Shown here: positions 36,257-45,306 of the stretch, piece by piece
Layout of the letters: every line of letters begins with the position of its first letter
How positions within the stretch are numbered: position 1 is the stretch's first letter
From: Verrucomicrobiota bacterium
Lineage (GTDB): Bacteria > Verrucomicrobiota > Verrucomicrobiia > Verrucomicrobiales > Akkermansiaceae
DNA length: 51,264 nucleotides
NCBI GenBank assembly: GCA_026397725.1
Contig: JAPLUI010000086.1
Span: 1 to 51,264, forward strand
Reading direction: 5' to 3'
Made by a program: the position numbers and the translations under genes
Notes under the pieces: model-generated
Databases searched by the model: none
Seen by the model: the letters and a program-made list of their open reading frames with translations, nothing else
What the model was told of the DNA's origin: nothing

Positions 36257-38650
36257 ATGAAATACACACTATTCCTCGCCGTAATCTTAACCGGCTTCCT
36301 CTCACCACTGAACGCAGCGGAAGTGGCCCCCATTCCCGACTTCACCCATGGCGGTAAGAAAGATGCCAATCACGATTGGACGCTGGGGCCCACCGGGGTG
36401 CGTGGCTGGATCTTTGGCTCGAAGGGCCAGACCGCCGACGCGCGTCAGATCCTGGTGACTGCGGTTGACGCCGGGTCGCCGGCGGACGGCATCCTGCGCG
36501 TCAAGGACGTGATTCTGGGCGTGAACGGCAAGCCGTTCGCGGGCGACGCCCGCATCCTGTTAGCCCGTGCCCTCACCGCGGCCGAGGAAAAGTCCGGGGA
36601 GCTGCGGCTGATCCGCTGGCGCGAGGGAAAGAGCGAAAATGTGGGACTGAAACTTCCCGTGTTAGGCAAGTACAGCAATACGGCGCCGTATGACTGTCCG
36701 AAATCGAAGAAGATTTTCGAACAAGGCTGTCGGCTCATCGCGAAGAACGGTCTGAATAATGCCGACATCCCCATCGACCTCAACGCGTTGGTATTGTTAG
36801 CCAGCGGCAACAAGGAGTATCATCCCATGCTTGCCGAGTATGCCAAAAAGGTGGCGGCATCGCTGCGCCCCGGCACCTGGACGTGGTATTACGGTTATGG
36901 CAACATATTTCTGGCCGAGTATGTCCTGGCCACCGGCGACCAGGCCATCCTGGCTGAGCTCAAACGCACCACCAAGGAAGCCATCGTCGGGCAGAGCGGC
37001 GTCGGCACCTGGGGCCACGAGTATGCGACCAAGCCAAGCGGCAATCTGAACGGCTATGGTTGCATGAACCTGCCGGGGCTATTGCAGACCACCGGACTGG
37101 TGCTGGCCCGGCAGGCGGGCGTGAAGGACCCTGCGCTGAACCAGGCGATCGGCAAGTCGGCAAGGTTCCTGCGCTACTACGTCAACAAAGGCGCCTTCCC
37201 CTATGGTGATCACCAGCCATGGCCTGGTCATGAGGACAATGGGAAATGTTCCCTCGGGGCCGTGCTGTTCGATCTGCTGGGCGACAGCGAGGCAGCGGCG
37301 TTCTTCGCCCGCATGTCCACGGCAGCCTACGAGGAGCGGGAACGTGGACACACCGGGAATTTCTTCAATGTCCAGTGGGCGCTGCCCGGCGTATCCCGCT
37401 GCGGTCCCTTGGCCACGGGTGCCTACCTGAAGGAAGAGGCGTGGTACTATGACCTGGCCCGGAATTGGCAAGGCGGTTTTGGTTACCAGGGGTCGCCGGT
37501 GGGTGCGGAGGAATTTAACCAGTACACCGAGTGGGACTGCACGGGTGCCTACCTCCTGGCTTATGCCTTGCCGCTGAAGAGCCTTTATCTAACAGGCAGG
37601 AAACCATGCTCGGTGGAGCCACTCAACGCCAAGGATGTGACGGATGTCATTGCCGCTGGCCGGGATTACCTCTCTCCGACCGGCAGGCATGGCGTCACCT
37701 ACGATGGGCGCACCACCGAGCAGTTGCTGGCTGGTCTGTCAAGCTGGTCGCCGGCCGTGCGCAAGCGCTCAGCCCAGACCCTGGGCAAACGCGAAGGCGA
37801 TTTCGTGCCTCAGCTTCTGAAGTTGCTGGCCAGTCCTGACCGCTATGCCCGCTACGGTGCCTGTGAGGCGCTGGGCAATCTGGAATCGCGGGGCGACGCG
37901 GCCGCGTCGCAATTGCGCGCCCTGCTCAAGGATCCCGACCCGTGGCTGCGGAGCCTGGCGTGCAATGCCCTGCCGCGTCTCGGCCCGGAGGCCCGCAAGG
38001 CCAGCCAGAACGACCTCATGGCACTGCTGGCACGCAAGAATGCCGACGACCCGCGGGGGATGACGCACCGTGCCGCATCCATCGCCTTGTTCTCGCCATA
38101 TCCCGGCAGCAACACGCCGACCATCTTCAACAATTCCCTCGAGGGCGTTGACCGGAAATTGCTCTATCCGGCCATCCGTTCGCTGTTGGAAAACGACGAC
38201 TCCGTCGCCCGCGGCGGGCCGGGTGTCATTTACGGTGTATTGAGCGACCGCGACCTGGCGGAGTTATTGCCGGCCATCATCAAGGCGGCCCCAGATCAGG
38301 CGCCGAGCAATGAGATGTTTGCCGATGCCCACCGCCTGCCGGCCTTCGACCTGCTGTCCAAGCACCACATCCGCGAAGGTCTGTCAATGATGGAGGATGC
38401 GCTGAATGGGGATCGCTGGGGTGGCGATGTCATTCCGACCTGTCTGGACTGTTTCCTCCGCTACGGCGTGCATGCCAAGGAGGTGCTGCCCAAGTTAAAG
38501 AATCTGGAGATGATAAAAAAGCGCTGGGGGCCACAAGTGGAGGCGATCGAGAAGTCCACGGAATCACCGACTCTGGTAAGCCTGCAGGAGTTCATCGAAA
38601 AAGCTGCGGCGAGCAACAAAACCAACGAAACCAAGCAATCACAACAATGA
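36257..38650 (+). CDS. DUF6288-type exported protein: PDZ, helical core, HEAT repeats (intact, short form)
   Basis: 797 residues; signal peptide (LFLAVILTGFLSPLNAAE). The PDZ-like region (about 40-130) has TAVDAGSPADGILRVKDVIL and GVNGKPF. The helical core has GTWTWYYGYGNIFLAEYVLA, GVGTWGHEYATKPSGN and FPYGDHQPWPGHEDNG, and HEAT-like repeats follow (about 490-640). It lacks the beta-sandwich seen in the 31332 protein. Its C-terminal half is closely similar at the DNA level to bases 2-1153 of the window, so the segment was duplicated. The gene starts 30 bp after the SASA gene and its stop overlaps the start of the next gene by 4 bp (38647-38650), so it is within an operon. Molecular function unknown. 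Confidence 0.85.
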   Translation: MKYTLFLAVILTGFLSPLNAAEVAPIPDFTHGGKKDANHDWTLGPTGVRGWIFGSKGQTADARQILVTAVDAGSPADGILRVKDVILGVNGKPFAGDARILLARALTAAEEKSGELRLIRWREGKSENVGLKLPVLGKYSNTAPYDCPKSKKIFEQGCRLIAKNGLNNADIPIDLNALVLLASGNKEYHPMLAEYAKKVAASLRPGTWTWYYGYGNIFLAEYVLATGDQAILAELKRTTKEAIVGQSGVGTWGHEYATKPSGNLNGYGCMNLPGLLQTTGLVLARQAGVKDPALNQAIGKSARFLRYYVNKGAFPYGDHQPWPGHEDNGKCSLGAVLFDLLGDSEAAAFFARMSTAAYEERERGHTGNFFNVQWALPGVSRCGPLATGAYLKEEAWYYDLARNWQGGFGYQGSPVGAEEFNQYTEWDCTGAYLLAYALPLKSLYLTGRKPCSVEPLNAKDVTDVIAAGRDYLSPTGRHGVTYDGRTTEQLLAGLSSWSPAVRKRSAQTLGKREGDFVPQLLKLLASPDRYARYGACEALGNLESRGDAAASQLRALLKDPDPWLRSLACNALPRLGPEARKASQNDLMALLARKNADDPRGMTHRAASIALFSPYPGSNTPTIFNNSLEGVDRKLLYPAIRSLLENDDSVARGGPGVIYGVLSDRDLAELLPAIIKAAPDQAPSNEMFADAHRLPAFDLLSKHHIREGLSMMEDALNGDRWGGDVIPTCLDCFLRYGVHAKEVLPKLKNLEMIKKRWGPQVEAIEKSTESPTLVSLQEFIEKAAASNKTNETKQSQQ

Positions 38651-40911
38651 AACAGCACCCCATCACTTGCGGAGTGTTTGCACTCACAGCCATCGTGCTT
38701 ACCGCGCTCGCCCTGTCGCCCTTCGCCACCGTCTCGGCGGCGGAGGACCAGTCCACGCCCACCATTCCCGTGCCTGGCAAGCCGGCGGACGCGATCCCTT
38801 TTCCCGAATCCTTGCGGCAGGCCGAGGTAGAGGTGGCCACGATGAAGAATGGCCAGCGTGAGAGCCTGCTCCTTGGCAATGGCGACCTCTACGGGATCGT
38901 CTGGGAGAAAGACAACGGCCTCTTCATGCGGATCACGAAAAATGATATTTGGGATGCGCGGGTGGATACCTCCAAGGATGGTGAACTACCGCATGTCGAT
39001 CCGGTAACCCGCGACATCACCGGCCCTGAGGGTGCGCCGCCAAGTTATAGCTTGCCCTATCCGCAGCCGCGCTGTGCCGTGGCCTTGCGGCTGGGACCAG
39101 TCCCGGAGAAGATGAGCGGCCACCTGAATCTCGAGAAGGCCTTCGTGACGATCAAGTCAGGGGAACAAGCGCATACGGACCTGCGCATTCTTCAGCAACA
39201 GAACGTGCTGTTGATCCACGGGCCACAACCGGTGGTGCTGGAGGAAATCAAGGCCACGACATTGCCTGCGGCGAAACTCGGCGAGACCGATGGGGTGTCC
39301 TGGCTGCTGATGAACATGCCGGGGGATCTCGACTACAAGGGCATGGACTACGCGGTGGCTGTCGCCACCAACGGCGATGTGAAGGCGGTTGCGTTGGTCA
39401 CGTCGTTCGATCCTGGAGCAGGGGATGTGCTGACACGGGCTATCGCAATGGCACAGAAGGCTGCAGCTGGACAGGAGCAGGGCTTGATCGCCAAGCACGA
39501 GCAGGCATGGCATGACTACTGGGCCCGCAGCGGTGTGGCGCTGGCGGATAAGACGGTTGAGCGCTGGTGGTATCGCATGCTCTATTTTGCTGGGACCGTC
39601 TGCCGTCCCGGCACCGCACCGGTTCCGATCCTGCCGCCGCTGGCCACCGACGACACGCCGTGGCATGCGGATTTCCATCACAACTACAATACCTGGCAGG
39701 CCTACTGGGCGCTGCCTGCCGTCAACCATCCCGAGTTGGCCGATCCCTGGATTTCCTACAATCTGGGCATGATCCCGCGCTACAAGAATCTTGCCAAGGT
39801 CACTTATGGTCTGGAGGGAATCCATGTGCCGATCTCCTCCTTCCTGCACGAGCCTGATCCGGCGAATTGCAAGAGCAAGAACCAGCGGCAGATGTCTATG
39901 AACCCTTGGGGCCTGACCATCGGTCTGCAGGCGATGACACTGCAGAACATGTGGCAGAAATACCTGTGCGATCAGGATGTGGCCTACATGAAAGCGAAGA
40001 TCTATCCGTTCCTCAGGGAGGTGGCCACTTTCTACATTGCGTTGATGGAGAAGTGCCAGCGGGATGCCAAGGGCAAGGTTCTCCTCGGACCGTCCTTCAG
40101 CCCTGAGCATCCTCCCATGGGGATCTTCAACTGTCCCTTTGATATCGCCTATGTCCACTACACCTTCGATGCCCTGATCGAAGCGGCGGCGATTTTGCAG
40201 GACGACGGCGAACTTGCAGGGAAGTGCCGGGAATTCAAGAAGCTGCTGCCGGACTACCCGACCACGGTTCGCAATGGTGAGGAGATCGCAGTCGACTGGG
40301 TTGGCGGCGACTATATCGCGGAGCACAACATCACCGTGCCTGCTGCGCCCGTGTTTCCCGCGGACCAGGTGACATGGTTCTCGGATGAGGCACAGAAGAA
40401 ACTCTTCCAGCAAACCATTCAGCAGACGCGATTCCGCGATGCCAATGCCCATGTGATGTTCAACATCGCCCGGGCCCGCCTCTCGATGCTGGAAGGCTAC
40501 ATGGAGGGAAGGCGGTGGTTCGCCTCACGGGAATTGCCCAATGGCCTGTTTGTCTGGGTGGGACATGGTCATGGCACGTTCATGGGGGAAATGATCGGCA
40601 TTGCCGGCTTGATCAACGAATACCTGCTGCAAAGCGTGGATAACAAGATCCGCCTCTTCCCGTGCTGGCCGGCAGACCAGGATGCTGCGTTCAGCCGGAT
40701 GCGGGCGCAGGGCGGCTTTATGGTTTCGGCCTCCTTCAAAGACGGGCGGGTCGAGTCAGCGACCATCGAGAGTGTGGCCCACAAGCAACTGGTGTTGCTG
40801 AGTCCCTGGAAGACGATGCAGGTCAATGGGCGGCCAGTGGAGATCAACAAGGACGGGTTGGTCATGCTCGATACCAAGCCTGGCGAGGTGCTGGTGCTGA
40901 TCGAAGAGTGA
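38647..40911 (+). CDS. GH95-like (divergent) exported glycoside hydrolase
   Basis: 754 residues with a signal peptide (TALALSPFATVSA). The overall plan is that of GH95-type (alpha/alpha)6 glycosidases: N-terminal beta-domain with LLLGNGDLYGIVWEKD, linker AWHDYWARSGVAL, then the catalytic barrel with WHADFHHNYNTWQAYWAL, GPSFSPEHPPMG and MGEMIGIAGLINEYLLQS, and a C-terminal beta-domain with IRLFPCWPADQD. The Asn-x-Asn pair (NYN) and the SPE glutamate match catalytic positions of the family. Where the canonical enzyme downstream has LDGSFGITAGI, this protein has VGHGHGTFMG, without the aspartate. It may therefore act on a different sugar or use a different acid. Translationally coupled to the DUF6288 gene upstream by a 4-bp overlap. 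Confidence 0.75.
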   Translation: MKQHPITCGVFALTAIVLTALALSPFATVSAAEDQSTPTIPVPGKPADAIPFPESLRQAEVEVATMKNGQRESLLLGNGDLYGIVWEKDNGLFMRITKNDIWDARVDTSKDGELPHVDPVTRDITGPEGAPPSYSLPYPQPRCAVALRLGPVPEKMSGHLNLEKAFVTIKSGEQAHTDLRILQQQNVLLIHGPQPVVLEEIKATTLPAAKLGETDGVSWLLMNMPGDLDYKGMDYAVAVATNGDVKAVALVTSFDPGAGDVLTRAIAMAQKAAAGQEQGLIAKHEQAWHDYWARSGVALADKTVERWWYRMLYFAGTVCRPGTAPVPILPPLATDDTPWHADFHHNYNTWQAYWALPAVNHPELADPWISYNLGMIPRYKNLAKVTYGLEGIHVPISSFLHEPDPANCKSKNQRQMSMNPWGLTIGLQAMTLQNMWQKYLCDQDVAYMKAKIYPFLREVATFYIALMEKCQRDAKGKVLLGPSFSPEHPPMGIFNCPFDIAYVHYTFDALIEAAAILQDDGELAGKCREFKKLLPDYPTTVRNGEEIAVDWVGGDYIAEHNITVPAAPVFPADQVTWFSDEAQKKLFQQTIQQTRFRDANAHVMFNIARARLSMLEGYMEGRRWFASRELPNGLFVWVGHGHGTFMGEMIGIAGLINEYLLQSVDNKIRLFPCWPADQDAAFSRMRAQGGFMVSASFKDGRVESATIESVAHKQLVLLSPWKTMQVNGRPVEINKDGLVMLDTKPGEVLVLIEE

Positions 40912-40974
40912 TGGCGAGTGGAAGGCAGAGACCAAGCGCCTGCAATTCACATCGCTACAAACTGCAACACTCAC

Positions 40975-41942
40975 ATGAGAACAACAGGACAGAGTATGAT
41001 GAAGTGTCTGATGATCGCCGCAGTTGGCGGCCTGCTGGCGGGAATCTCCAGTCATGCGGGCGGCTGCCTCCGCGTCGATTTCGGCACGACTCTCAAACCG
41101 GATACGATCCGGATCAAGACGCTGCACGACCCACTTACAGGAAAGCCGATCCCGGCCGTGATGGCAGCCGGGATCGGCACCACTTTTGATAAGTGGCACC
41201 CTGTGGTTTTCAAACCAGTCGAGCCGCCCACCAACCAGAGGATCGCCGTGGCCGATATCACGAAAGACGGAGGCCAGCACGAGTTGCACGATCAACACCT
41301 GCGTGTTTGGGAAGCAAAGGTTCCCGGTGGCATGACCTGCCGTTACCTGCGCCTCGCCCCGGCACCAGACCGCACGACCGAGGTTGAACTTTGGAGGCAG
41401 GGCAAGCGGTTGGAAATCCCGGCTTCGTCCCGTGCCACCGCGCTGTTCGCTCCCTACGACAAAGCCGGGGCCCAACTCGCCTGGCAGGCGAAAATTTCCC
41501 TTCCAGCCCAACCGGCCCCGAACAGTCACTTGTGCGTCGCCCTCAACGGCGAGCACGGAAAGAACGGAGCCTACGCCGCCCTGCGGATGGACGGACAATG
41601 GCTCGGTGCCCCGCAGCGCGCGGTATCCTACCCGGCGCTCGCCTTCGGGTACCCCCCCCGGCGGGCCCGTCCTCTAACATCACCTATTTCTTCCCTATCA
41701 CTCCGCAGATGCACGGCCGGAGCCTCGAGGTGGTTGTCCTAGGCCTCGCCGGCTGCGACCCCGCGCTCAAGCCGGAAGTCTGGACCACCACCTACCCGCA
41801 CCCATACGAATCCATTGGAAATGGTCCTCGAGTAAAACCCGTTTCCCCGTCCTCCGGTCCACACATGAGCCTTCCCAGCAGTTTTCAACGGACAATGAAT
41901 TTTTCTGGCAAGCATACGCAAAATCCCTGGCTTTCTCCCTAA
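40975..41942 (+). pseudogene. Exported protein of unknown family, frameshifted and C-terminally truncated
   Basis: The ATG at 40975 encodes a signal peptide (CLMIAAVGGLLAGISSHAGG) and a beta-rich domain: CLRVDFGTTLKPDTIRIKTL, VPGGMTCRYLRLAPAPDRT, RMDGQWLGAPQRAVSYPALA. At a C8 run (about 41651-41659) the frame is lost; the open frame ends at 41742 with unrelated sequence. The neighbouring frame continues sensibly as GPSSNITYFFPITPQMHGRS, VVVLGLAGCDPALKPEVWTT and YPHPYES, then runs into low-quality sequence to 41942. One missing C explains the shift. The domain appears to be the N-terminal part of a larger enzyme that has been deleted. I do not recognise the family; its position between two GH95-type genes suggests a glycosidase accessory domain. 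Confidence 0.65.
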
Positions 41943-41988
41943 ACAATGCAATCTCAACATCCAAAATATATTCATGAAACATAACACC

Positions 41989-44199
41989 ATGAAAACTGGA
42001 ATACTCGGCGCCCTCGTGGCATTGGGAGTGATGGCCTCCGCAACCGCGGACGCGCAAAACGCACCGCCTGCCCAAGCGCTAACCCTGTGGTATCAGCAAC
42101 CGGCCGCCGACGACAAGCCGATGAACGAGGCGCTGCCCATCGGCAACGGACGGCTCGGCGCGCTGGTCTTCGGCTCGCCGCAGCGCGAGCGGCTCAGCCT
42201 CAATGAGGACAGCCTGTGGACCGGGAATGACAATCCGGACGGTGACTATCATTCGAAAGGCATGGGGGCCTATCAGGTGCTCGGCAATGTGTTCGTGGAT
42301 CTGCCGGCGCACACGGATGCGGCGGATTACCGGCGCGAATTGCATATCGGCGACGCGCTGGCGCAGGTGAGTTACACGGCTAACAGCGTGAAGTTCCGGC
42401 GCGAGGTTTTCTGCAGCCAACCGGCGCAGGTCATGGCGGCACGTTTCACCGCGGACAAGCCGGCGGCCTACACCGGCAGGATCGAACTGGCCGACGCGCA
42501 CTCCGCCAAAATCACCGCGGACGGCAACCGGCTCACGGCTTCCGGCACGCTCGAAAACGGCCTGAAATTCGAGTGGCAATTGCTTGTTTTGAATCAGGGC
42601 GGTTCGGTCGCGGTGACAACGGACGCCACCGCCACTCGCCTGGTCTTCAAGGATTGCGATAGCCTCACGCTGCTCGCTGTGGCGGGAACGGATTATGCCT
42701 TTGATCACGCCAAGGGCTACCGCGGTGAAGATCCGCACGCGCGCCTCACCGCGCAGCTCGCGGCGGCATCGAAACAGGAATATGCCGAACTGAAGGCCGC
42801 GCACATCAAGGATTATCAATCGCTATTCAACCGCGTGAGCGTGGATTTCGGAGCGTCCTCCGCCGCGCAACTCGCATTGCCGACCGACCGCCGCAAGGTC
42901 GCGGCGGTGGCAACGGTTGATCCCGTACTTGAAGCGCTGCTGTTCCAGTTCGGCCGTTACCTGCTGATCTCCTGTTCGCGCCCGGGCAGCCTGCCGGCCA
43001 ACTTGCAGGGACTCTGGAATGACAACAACGACCCGCCGTGGCATGCGGACTACCACTCGAACATCAACGTCCAGATGAATTACTGGCTCGCCGAGCCAGC
43101 CAATCTCGCCGAATGCCACACACCGTTTTTCGACCTGGTCGTGAGCCAACTTCCCGACTGGCGCAAGGCGACCGCGGCGGTGAAAGAGTTTGTTCTGGCG
43201 GACGGCAATCCGGCGCAACGCGGATTCGTCATCCGCACCTCGCACAACATCACCGGCGGCATGGGCTGGAAATGGGACAAGACGGCCAACGCCTGGTATG
43301 GCCAGCATTTCTGGGAACATTACGCGTTCGGACTCGACAAGAAATACTTGCGTGAGACGGCCTATCCGGTCCTCAAGGAGACCTGCGAATTCTGGGAAGA
43401 CCACCTCAAACCCATGCCCGATGGCAAGCTGGTGGTGCCTAACGGTTGGTCGCCGGAGCACGGCCCGGACGAGGACGGCGTCAGTTACAACCAGCAGATT
43501 GTCTGGGACCTCTTCAACAATTATGCGCAAGCCGCCGATGCCCTCGGCGTGGACAAGGAGTATCGTGACAAAATCGCCGGCATGCGCGACCGCCTGGTGG
43601 CGCCCAAAGCCGGCAGTTGGGGGCAGCTCCAGGAGTGGATGACCGACCGCGATGACCCCAAGGATAATCACCGTCACACGTCGCATCTGTTTGCCGTCTA
43701 TCCCGGCACGCAGATCAGCGTGGGCAAGTCGCCGGATTTGGCCAAGGCCGCCAAAGTCTCGATCGACGCGCGCGGAATTTCCGGCGGTGCGACCGAGTGG
43801 TCGTTGGCCTGGCGCTCGGCTCTCTACGCCAGATTGCACGATACTGAAAGCGCGCACACCATGGTGCAACAGTTCTTTTCCGACCAGTTCACCAGCATCA
43901 ACCTCTTCGGCCTGATGCCACCGAAAACGGTGCAACTCGACGGCAGCTTCGGCATCACCGCCGGCATCTGTGAGATGCTCATGCAGTCGCACGAGGGCGA
44001 AATCGTCCTGCTGCCAGCCCTGCCCAAAGCCTGGCCCACCGGCAGCGTCAAAGGTGTGCGTGCCCGCGGCGGCTTCGAGGTGGACATCGCGTGGCAGGAC
44101 GGCAAGGTGACCCACTACCGCATCCGCTCGAAAGAGCCGCGCGAGGTGACAGTGCGGGTGAATGGCGAAACAAAGATATGCATGTCGGAAACATTCTAA
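41989..44199 (+). CDS. GH95 alpha-L-fucosidase, exported
   Basis: 736 residues from the ATG at 41989, which has the AACACCATGAAAA context; an in-frame ATG at 41974 would add five residues. Signal peptide: GILGALVALGVMASATADA. This is a canonical GH95: LWYQQPAADDKPMNEALPIG, GNGRLGALVFGSPQRERLSL, NEDSLWTGN, NLQGLWNDNNDPPWHADYHS, NINVQMNYWLAEPANL. By analogy with characterised bifidobacterial GH95, Asn358/Asn360 (NIN) activate water, Glu490 (SPEHG) is the acid and Asp651 (LDGSFG) supports it. Members hydrolyse terminal alpha-1,2-L-fucose, and some remove L-galactose; specificity cannot be read here. No deletion or frameshift is seen. It is the best evidence that the locus targets fucosylated polysaccharide. 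Confidence 0.92.
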   Translation: MKTGILGALVALGVMASATADAQNAPPAQALTLWYQQPAADDKPMNEALPIGNGRLGALVFGSPQRERLSLNEDSLWTGNDNPDGDYHSKGMGAYQVLGNVFVDLPAHTDAADYRRELHIGDALAQVSYTANSVKFRREVFCSQPAQVMAARFTADKPAAYTGRIELADAHSAKITADGNRLTASGTLENGLKFEWQLLVLNQGGSVAVTTDATATRLVFKDCDSLTLLAVAGTDYAFDHAKGYRGEDPHARLTAQLAAASKQEYAELKAAHIKDYQSLFNRVSVDFGASSAAQLALPTDRRKVAAVATVDPVLEALLFQFGRYLLISCSRPGSLPANLQGLWNDNNDPPWHADYHSNINVQMNYWLAEPANLAECHTPFFDLVVSQLPDWRKATAAVKEFVLADGNPAQRGFVIRTSHNITGGMGWKWDKTANAWYGQHFWEHYAFGLDKKYLRETAYPVLKETCEFWEDHLKPMPDGKLVVPNGWSPEHGPDEDGVSYNQQIVWDLFNNYAQAADALGVDKEYRDKIAGMRDRLVAPKAGSWGQLQEWMTDRDDPKDNHRHTSHLFAVYPGTQISVGKSPDLAKAAKVSIDARGISGGATEWSLAWRSALYARLHDTESAHTMVQQFFSDQFTSINLFGLMPPKTVQLDGSFGITAGICEMLMQSHEGEIVLLPALPKAWPTGSVKGVRARGGFEVDIAWQDGKVTHYRIRSKEPREVTVRVNGETKICMSETF

Positions 44200-44214
44200 C
44201 AATACAACAGCAAT

Positions 44215-44361
44215 ATGAAAAAAACATGGATCGCACTTCTATTGTCGGCCACGGCGTCGCTGGCCCAAAGCTACGAAACCGAGTGCATGCTCCGGTTCTA
44301 TCTGGACGGAATCCAATACGCCTTGGGCGACCTGCATTGCGATGACTCTCCCCTCAAATAG
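44215..44361 (+). CDS. Short signal-peptide peptide, probable remnant
   Basis: 48 residues from an ATG 15 bp after the GH95 stop. It starts with a clear signal peptide, MKKTWIALLLSATASLAQ, and then has about 30 residues (ETECMLRFYLDGIQYALGDL) that match nothing I recognise. It ends 11 bp before the sulfatase start. It may be a true small exported peptide. Given the surrounding truncated genes, it is more likely the front of a deleted gene. Confidence 0.4.
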   Translation: MKKTWIALLLSATASLAQSYETECMLRFYLDGIQYALGDLHCDDSPLK

Positions 44362-44371
44362 AACCGAACAG

Positions 44372-45301
44372 ATGAAAACACTCCTCACCCTGATCGCGTC
44401 AACCCTCGTCTTCAGTTCCTCATTCGCGGCCGCCCCGGCGCGGCCTAACATCATCGTCATCCTGTCGGACGACATGGGCTACGCCGACCTCTGCGTCTAT
44501 GGCGGCAAGGATGTCCCGACGCCGCACATCGACAGCCTCGGGAAAGACGGCGTCCGTTTCACCGACGCGTATGCCAATGGCTCGGTCTGCACTCCGACTC
44601 GCGCCGCCTTGTTGAGTGGACGGTATCAGCACCGCTACGGCGTGGAAGATCTCTGTGGAAAATCTGACAAGGGTGAGACCTGTGTTTTGCCGCCGCAGGC
44701 TAATCCGTTACCGTTGCGACTCAAAAGAGCCGGTTACACCACCGGTATGATGGGAAAATGGCATCTGGGCGAGGGCGAAGGCCTCACGCCGATGGATCGT
44801 GGTTTCGATGAATGCTTCGGATTCCTGGGTGGCGGACACCATTACATCATCCGCCCCTATGACAAAAGTGGATACGACGCTCCCATCACTTTCGACATCA
44901 GCGCCACAGCTTTGGCAGTTGGCAAAGCCGACATGACGGCGTGCGACGGCGTGAACCTCCTCCCGTTCCTCGCCGCCCAGCAAACAGGCGCGCCTCACGC
45001 GGCGCTGTTCTGGCGCGACCGGCTGCGCGGCAACCATTTTGCCGCCCGGCAAGGCGACTGGAAACTGGTCCACTCGGCCGAATACGGCGAGCCGCCCGGA
45101 CCGGTTACGGACAGGCTGTTCAATCTCGCCCAGGACCTCAGCGAACAGCACGACCTCGCGGCCGAAAACCCCGGCAAACTGGCCGAGTTGAAGAAACTTT
45201 ACGAAACCTGGAGCGCCGATGTGGATGCCGACTGCCGCAAACTCGGGCTTGAACCGAAGTTTCCCAAAACCGCAGTTTCCGATCCCAAAGCAACTGAGTA
45301 A
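44372..45301 (+). CDS. Sulfatase (arylsulfatase-type) with in-frame internal deletion
   Basis: 309 residues from ATG 44372, which gives a clean signal peptide (TLLTLIASTLVFSSSFAAA); an upstream in-frame ATG at 44342 is less likely. The N-terminus has the metal-binding NIIVILSDDMGYADL and the formylglycine motif CTPTR (Cys73), followed by AALLSGRYQHRYG, GKWHLGEG and RGFDECFGFLGGGHHY. Family members run to about 450-500 residues. Here, after about residue 168 (YDKSG), the sequence jumps to YDAPITFDISATALAVG, a block that normally follows the second metal-site DNGG motif. That motif and about 150 residues are absent, yet the frame is kept to the normal C-terminus (LFNLAQDLSEQHDL). The enzyme should lack a complete active site. 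The intact ancestor would have removed sulfate from the polysaccharide. Confidence 0.82.
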   Translation: MKTLLTLIASTLVFSSSFAAAPARPNIIVILSDDMGYADLCVYGGKDVPTPHIDSLGKDGVRFTDAYANGSVCTPTRAALLSGRYQHRYGVEDLCGKSDKGETCVLPPQANPLPLRLKRAGYTTGMMGKWHLGEGEGLTPMDRGFDECFGFLGGGHHYIIRPYDKSGYDAPITFDISATALAVGKADMTACDGVNLLPFLAAQQTGAPHAALFWRDRLRGNHFAARQGDWKLVHSAEYGEPPGPVTDRLFNLAQDLSEQHDLAAENPGKLAELKKLYETWSADVDADCRKLGLEPKFPKTAVSDPKATE

Positions 45302-45306
45302 ACACG

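Noticed and set aside
42823..44202. 459-codon minus-strand open frame opposite the GH95 gene
   Set aside because: The plus strand is an unmistakable GH95 enzyme; the antisense frame is a codon-bias artefact.
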